A stretch of DNA of 7,796 nt from contig URTF01000094.1 of the NCBI GenBank assembly GCA_900550695.1, positions 1-7,796 on the forward strand, written 5' to 3'. Position 1 is the first letter of the stretch; every line of letters starts with the position of its first letter. The translations under genes and the position numbers were made by a program. This DNA is from an uncultured Ruminococcus sp. GTDB taxonomy: Bacteria > Bacillota > Clostridia > Oscillospirales > Ruminococcaceae. Below are positions 4,950 to 7,796 of this stretch, piece by piece. The notes under the pieces are model-generated. The model was given only the letters and a program-made list of their open reading frames with translations, was not told the DNA's origin and ran no database searches.

Positions 4950-5624
4950 ATGAAGCTTCTATACGCCGAGGACGAGCAGGCTATGTCCGAAGCCGTTACC
5001 GATATACTCACCTATCACAAATACATTGTCGATGCTGTCTGCAACGGCAAAGATGCGCTCGATTATGCCCTCGCAGACAGCTATGACGGTATGATCCTTG
5101 ATATTATGATGCCCGAAATGAGCGGCATTGAGGTTCTGCGTGAGCTTAGAAAAAAGGGCTGCCGAACTCCGATACTTCTTCTCACGGCAAAGTCGCAGGT
5201 CGAGGACAAGATCGAGGGTCTTGATGCAGGTGCGGACGATTACCTCCCGAAGCCGTTTGAGATGGGCGAGCTGCTTGCCCGTATCCGTGCGATGCTCCGC
5301 CGACGTGAGGAATTCACCCCCGATATCCTCACCTGCGGAAATCTTTCGCTCAATATGCAGTCGTCGCAGCTTTCCTGCGGAGATCAGTCGTTCACACTTC
5401 CCCGTCTTGAATACCGACTTATGGAACAGCTTATGCTCAATCAGGGTATCTATCTTTCGTCCGATGAACTCATGGCGAAGGTTTGGGGTTACGATTCCGA
5501 TGCGGAGATTGGCGCTGTCTGGGTATATATTTCCTACCTACGCAAAAGGCTTACCGCCCTCGGTGCGAACGCCGAAATAAAGGTCAAACGCGGAACGGGC
5601 TACACTCTGGAGGAAACAAAATGA
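4950..5624 (+). CDS. OmpR/PhoB-type response regulator
   Basis: This 224-residue two-component response regulator has a receiver domain at 1-115 and a winged-helix DNA-binding domain at about 127-220. Receiver residues are all present: acidic pair E7/D8, phosphoacceptor D51 in LILDIMMPEMSG, T79 in LLLTAKSQ, and K101 in YLPKPF. The output domain carries LPRLEYRLMEQLMLN, the recognition-helix region AVWVYISYLRKRL, and the closing hairpin RGTGYTL, typical of OmpR/PhoB proteins. The start was set at ATG 4950 because GGGAG (4936-4940) is 9 bases upstream; the in-frame ATG at 4941 touches that site and would leave no spacing. The gene overlaps the kinase by ATGA, so translation is likely coupled. 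Target genes cannot be read from the sequence, though its own operon is a natural candidate. Confidence 0.96.
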   Translation: MKLLYAEDEQAMSEAVTDILTYHKYIVDAVCNGKDALDYALADSYDGMILDIMMPEMSGIEVLRELRKKGCRTPILLLTAKSQVEDKIEGLDAGADDYLPKPFEMGELLARIRAMLRRREEFTPDILTCGNLSLNMQSSQLSCGDQSFTLPRLEYRLMEQLMLNQGIYLSSDELMAKVWGYDSDAEIGAVWVYISYLRKRLTALGANAEIKVKRGTGYTLEETK

Positions 5625-6898
5625 TAAAGTCGCTCCAAAAACGTTTTATCCTCACCTCAATGACGGCGATAACGATACTTCTTGCCGTTCTGCTCGGTGC
5701 GCTCAACTGTTTCAACTTTTTCATTTCACACGGCGAATCGGAACGTATGCTTGAACGCTGCTTTACGGACGCAAGCCGAAAGGACGGCGCTCCTCCCCCA
5801 TTTCTTCCGCAGAATAACGAAAAACCCCGTTTTTTCAACGCACCTATAACCGAAGATAATGCACTTTCGGCAAGATTTTTCTCGGTGAAGCTTGACGGGA
5901 ACGGAAATGTGCTTTTCACGGACGTTGACCGGATCTCGTCCGTCACCGCTGACGAGGCGAAGCTTTATGCGGACACCGTTATCGCAAAAAATAAAGCTGC
6001 GGGACGATACAAGTCGTTCCTCTACCGTGTTGATACGCAGAACGGCGAAACTACGGCATTTTTCCTTGACATTTCCCGTGAGAACCGCAATATGATGAAT
6101 GTTCTCGTTATCTCGCTTCTGATAGGCTTGATCTGCTGGGCGGCCATGCTCCTTATCGTTATACTTTTGTCCAAAGCGGCGATAAGACCTGTTGCGGAAA
6201 ACATCGAAAAGCAAAAACAGTTTGTCACGAATGCGGGTCACGAGCTGAAAACTCCGCTTGCGATAATCCTTTCCAACACCGAAGCGCTCGAACTCACCTG
6301 CACTGACGGCGGCTCAAAATATACACGGAATATCAAGCAGCAAACGCTCAGGCTCGGCGAGCTTATGCAAAATCTGCTGATACTTTCCCGTGCGGACGAA
6401 AGCGGATTCAGACTTGCCGTTTCAAAGGAAAATATCTCGGATATCGTTTCACGAACGGCTGAACATTTTATGGAATCGGCTGCGCAGAAAGCCGTGCTTA
6501 TCGAAACCAATATCGAAAGCGGCATCTACGCCGATGTGAACAGTGATACTTTTTTGCAGCTCGTTTCGATACTGATCGACAATGCGGTAAAATATTCCGC
6601 TTCGGAAAGTGAGATAACCGTTTCACTTTTCCGAAACGGGAAATACGCCGTTCTTTCAGCGGAAAATGAGTGTGAAAACCTGCCTGAATGTAAACCCGAA
6701 CAGCTTTTTGAACGCTTCTATAGAGGCGACAGTGCGCACAATCAGAAAAGCGGCGGCAGCGGCATAGGACTTTCCGCCGCAAAAGCCATAACCGAAGCTC
6801 ACGGCGGAAAAATTTCCGCAGAATACAAAAACGGCAGCAAGATCATTTTCACAGCTTCACTGCCGATAAAACACGAAGAACGGAAAGGAAAACACTGA
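5621..6898 (+). CDS. Membrane sensor histidine kinase
   Basis: This 425-residue transmembrane kinase is the partner of the response regulator. Helix TM1 spans about 9-36 and TM2 about 160-184. They enclose an extracytoplasmic sensor region (37-159) with a Pro-rich patch and no recognisable PAS or other named domain. TM2 leads into the dimerisation/phosphotransfer domain with phosphoacceptor H207 in NAGHELKTPLAI. The ATPase domain shows an N box (IDNAVKYS, N321), an F box (FERFYRGD, 363-370) and a G2 box (GGSGIGLS, 378-385). The usual DxGxG of the G1 box is not seen; its place holds SAENECENLPE (346-356), a variation found in some clostridial kinases. The start was set at ATG 5621, with GGAGG 7 bases upstream and a 4-base overlap with the regulator stop. 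Upstream open sequence in frame lies over the regulator and is not used. The stimulus is unknown. Confidence 0.94.
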   Translation: MIKSLQKRFILTSMTAITILLAVLLGALNCFNFFISHGESERMLERCFTDASRKDGAPPPFLPQNNEKPRFFNAPITEDNALSARFFSVKLDGNGNVLFTDVDRISSVTADEAKLYADTVIAKNKAAGRYKSFLYRVDTQNGETTAFFLDISRENRNMMNVLVISLLIGLICWAAMLLIVILLSKAAIRPVAENIEKQKQFVTNAGHELKTPLAIILSNTEALELTCTDGGSKYTRNIKQQTLRLGELMQNLLILSRADESGFRLAVSKENISDIVSRTAEHFMESAAQKAVLIETNIESGIYADVNSDTFLQLVSILIDNAVKYSASESEITVSLFRNGKYAVLSAENECENLPECKPEQLFERFYRGDSAHNQKSGGSGIGLSAAKAITEAHGGKISAEYKNGSKIIFTASLPIKHEERKGKH

Positions 6899-6902
6899 AA
6901 AA

Positions 6903-7736
6903 ATGAACGAACTCCACACATATATCTGCCCGAAATGCGGCGAACCTCTGCACCGTGACGGCGGCAGCTTCCGCTGCACGGCAAACCACGTTTACGACTG
7001 CGCCCGAAGCGGCTATGTAAACCTGCTCCTCGTTCAGCAGATGAACACAAAGCTCCCAGGCGACAACAAGCTTATGGTAAATGCGCGCAAAAATTTTCTC
7101 GGCAAAGGTTATTACGATGTTCTCATCAATGCTTTTTCCGACTGCGTGAAAAAATACTCCGTCACGAACGGCACTGTGCTTGACGCAGGCTGCGGCGAGG
7201 GTATCTACACCGTTTCAGCCGCAAAAAAAGTACCTGAGATGTTCTTTATGGGAACGGACATATCCAAAATCGCAGCGGACGCTGCCGCAAAAAAAGCAAA
7301 AGCCGAGGGCGTTTCAAACGTGCTTTTCTCGGTCAGCAGTGTATTTCATCTGCCCGTTAAAAGCGGCTCGTGCGATATGCTCACAACGCTTTTTGCGCCT
7401 TGGTGCGGCGAGGAATTTCTGCGTGTACTCAAACCGAACGGCACTCTTATAATGGTAATTCCTGCGGAACGCCACCTCTGGCAGCTCAAAGCAGCTGTCT
7501 ATGACGACCCTTATTTAAACGAACCAAAGGAAAGCGAGCCTGACGGCTTCACCCTGCTTGAAAAGATACCAGTCAGCTCAAAGATAAGGCTTGACAACAA
7601 CGAGGATATCCAAAATCTTTTCTCGATGACACCGTATTATTATAAGACGAGCGAAGAGGGTCACCGCCGGGTCGAGGCTCTTTCGCAGCTTGAAACCGAG
7701 ATCGCATTTGAGATACTTATTTACGAGAAGAATTGA
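6903..7736 (+). CDS. rlmA: RlmA-family 23S rRNA (guanine-N1)-methyltransferase
   Basis: This 277-residue SAM-dependent methyltransferase resembles RlmA(I)/RlmA(II), which methylate N1 of G745 or G748 in helix 35 of 23S rRNA at the peptide exit tunnel. The N-terminal zinc finger is intact: C9 and C12 (CPKC), C25 and H29. The family linker YDCARSGYVNLL and LPGDNKLMVNARKNFL follow. The Rossmann SAM motif is VLDAGCGEG (92-100), with GTDISK on the next acidic strand and APWCGEEFLRVLKPNGTL in place of the usual motif IV region. Length matches the family. It starts 4 bases after the kinase stop, with AAAGGAA 12 bases upstream, and is probably cotranscribed with the two-component genes. In other bacteria this modification affects sensitivity to some macrolides and viomycin. 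Whether it targets G745 or G748 here cannot be told by eye. Confidence 0.9.
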   Translation: MNELHTYICPKCGEPLHRDGGSFRCTANHVYDCARSGYVNLLLVQQMNTKLPGDNKLMVNARKNFLGKGYYDVLINAFSDCVKKYSVTNGTVLDAGCGEGIYTVSAAKKVPEMFFMGTDISKIAADAAAKKAKAEGVSNVLFSVSSVFHLPVKSGSCDMLTTLFAPWCGEEFLRVLKPNGTLIMVIPAERHLWQLKAAVYDDPYLNEPKESEPDGFTLLEKIPVSSKIRLDNNEDIQNLFSMTPYYYKTSEEGHRRVEALSQLETEIAFEILIYEKN

Positions 7737-7796
7737 TATTATATTATACTAAACACCAATTAAAAACTATACAAAAAATCAAGCAAAAACTCTGAT

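Noticed and set aside
5483..5620. Longer N-terminus for the histidine kinase, open in frame upstream of 5621
   Set aside because: It lies over the response regulator in another frame, its residues look non-native, and ATG 5621 has a strong GGAGG at 7 bases with the usual ATGA overlap.
7737..7796. Terminator or start of another gene after the methyltransferase
   Set aside because: The last 60 bases are AT-rich with no stem or open frame that can be supported before the window ends.

Overview
The window reads as chromosomal DNA of a low-to-middle GC Firmicute. It most likely comes from an anaerobic gut clostridium of the Ruminococcus/Oscillospiraceae kind. This is inferred from strong AGGAGG-type ribosome binding sites, sigma-A-like promoters, mixed codon use and the kinds of protein families present; no rRNA or marker gene fixes the species. 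There are seven complete genes, one clipped gene tail at the left edge, and no sign of an insertion sequence, phage, tRNA, rRNA or CRISPR array.

Region 1 (137-3183) is a heavy-metal efflux module. A leftward gene encodes an unusual regulator that joins an ArsR/SmtB metal-sensing domain to a C-terminal AraC-type DNA-binding domain. Reading away from it are a 72-residue free-standing HMA metal-binding protein and a 627-residue P1B-type ATPase that lacks its own N-terminal HMA domain. The two directions use face-to-face promoters whose -10 boxes overlap, with dyads in and next to them, so one bound regulator could control both. The ATPase start has a strong Shine-Dalgarno 32 bases away, separated from it by a hairpin.

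Region 2 (3184-4771) is a divergent pair. A leftward gene encodes a duplicated SnoaL/NTF2-like protein, and a rightward gene encodes an HxlR/DUF24 regulator with the conserved N-terminal cysteine. Between them lie a near-ideal promoter for the SnoaL gene, a perfect 14-bp palindrome, and two 19-bp direct repeats that look like regulator binding sites. A strong hairpin separates the SnoaL gene from the convergent ATPase gene. The pair resembles thiol- or electrophile-responsive HxlR modules.

Region 3 (4879-7736) is a probable operon under one promoter: an OmpR-type response regulator, a sensor histidine kinase overlapping it by ATGA, and, 4 bases further on, an RlmA-family 23S rRNA guanine-N1 methyltransferase. 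The arrangement suggests, without proving, that ribosome modification is controlled by an envelope signal.

The most notable items are the ArsR-AraC fusion regulator with its shared divergent promoter, the hairpin-spaced ribosome binding site of the ATPase, the repeat-rich hxlR/snoaL control region, and the coupling of a two-component system to an rRNA methyltransferase.
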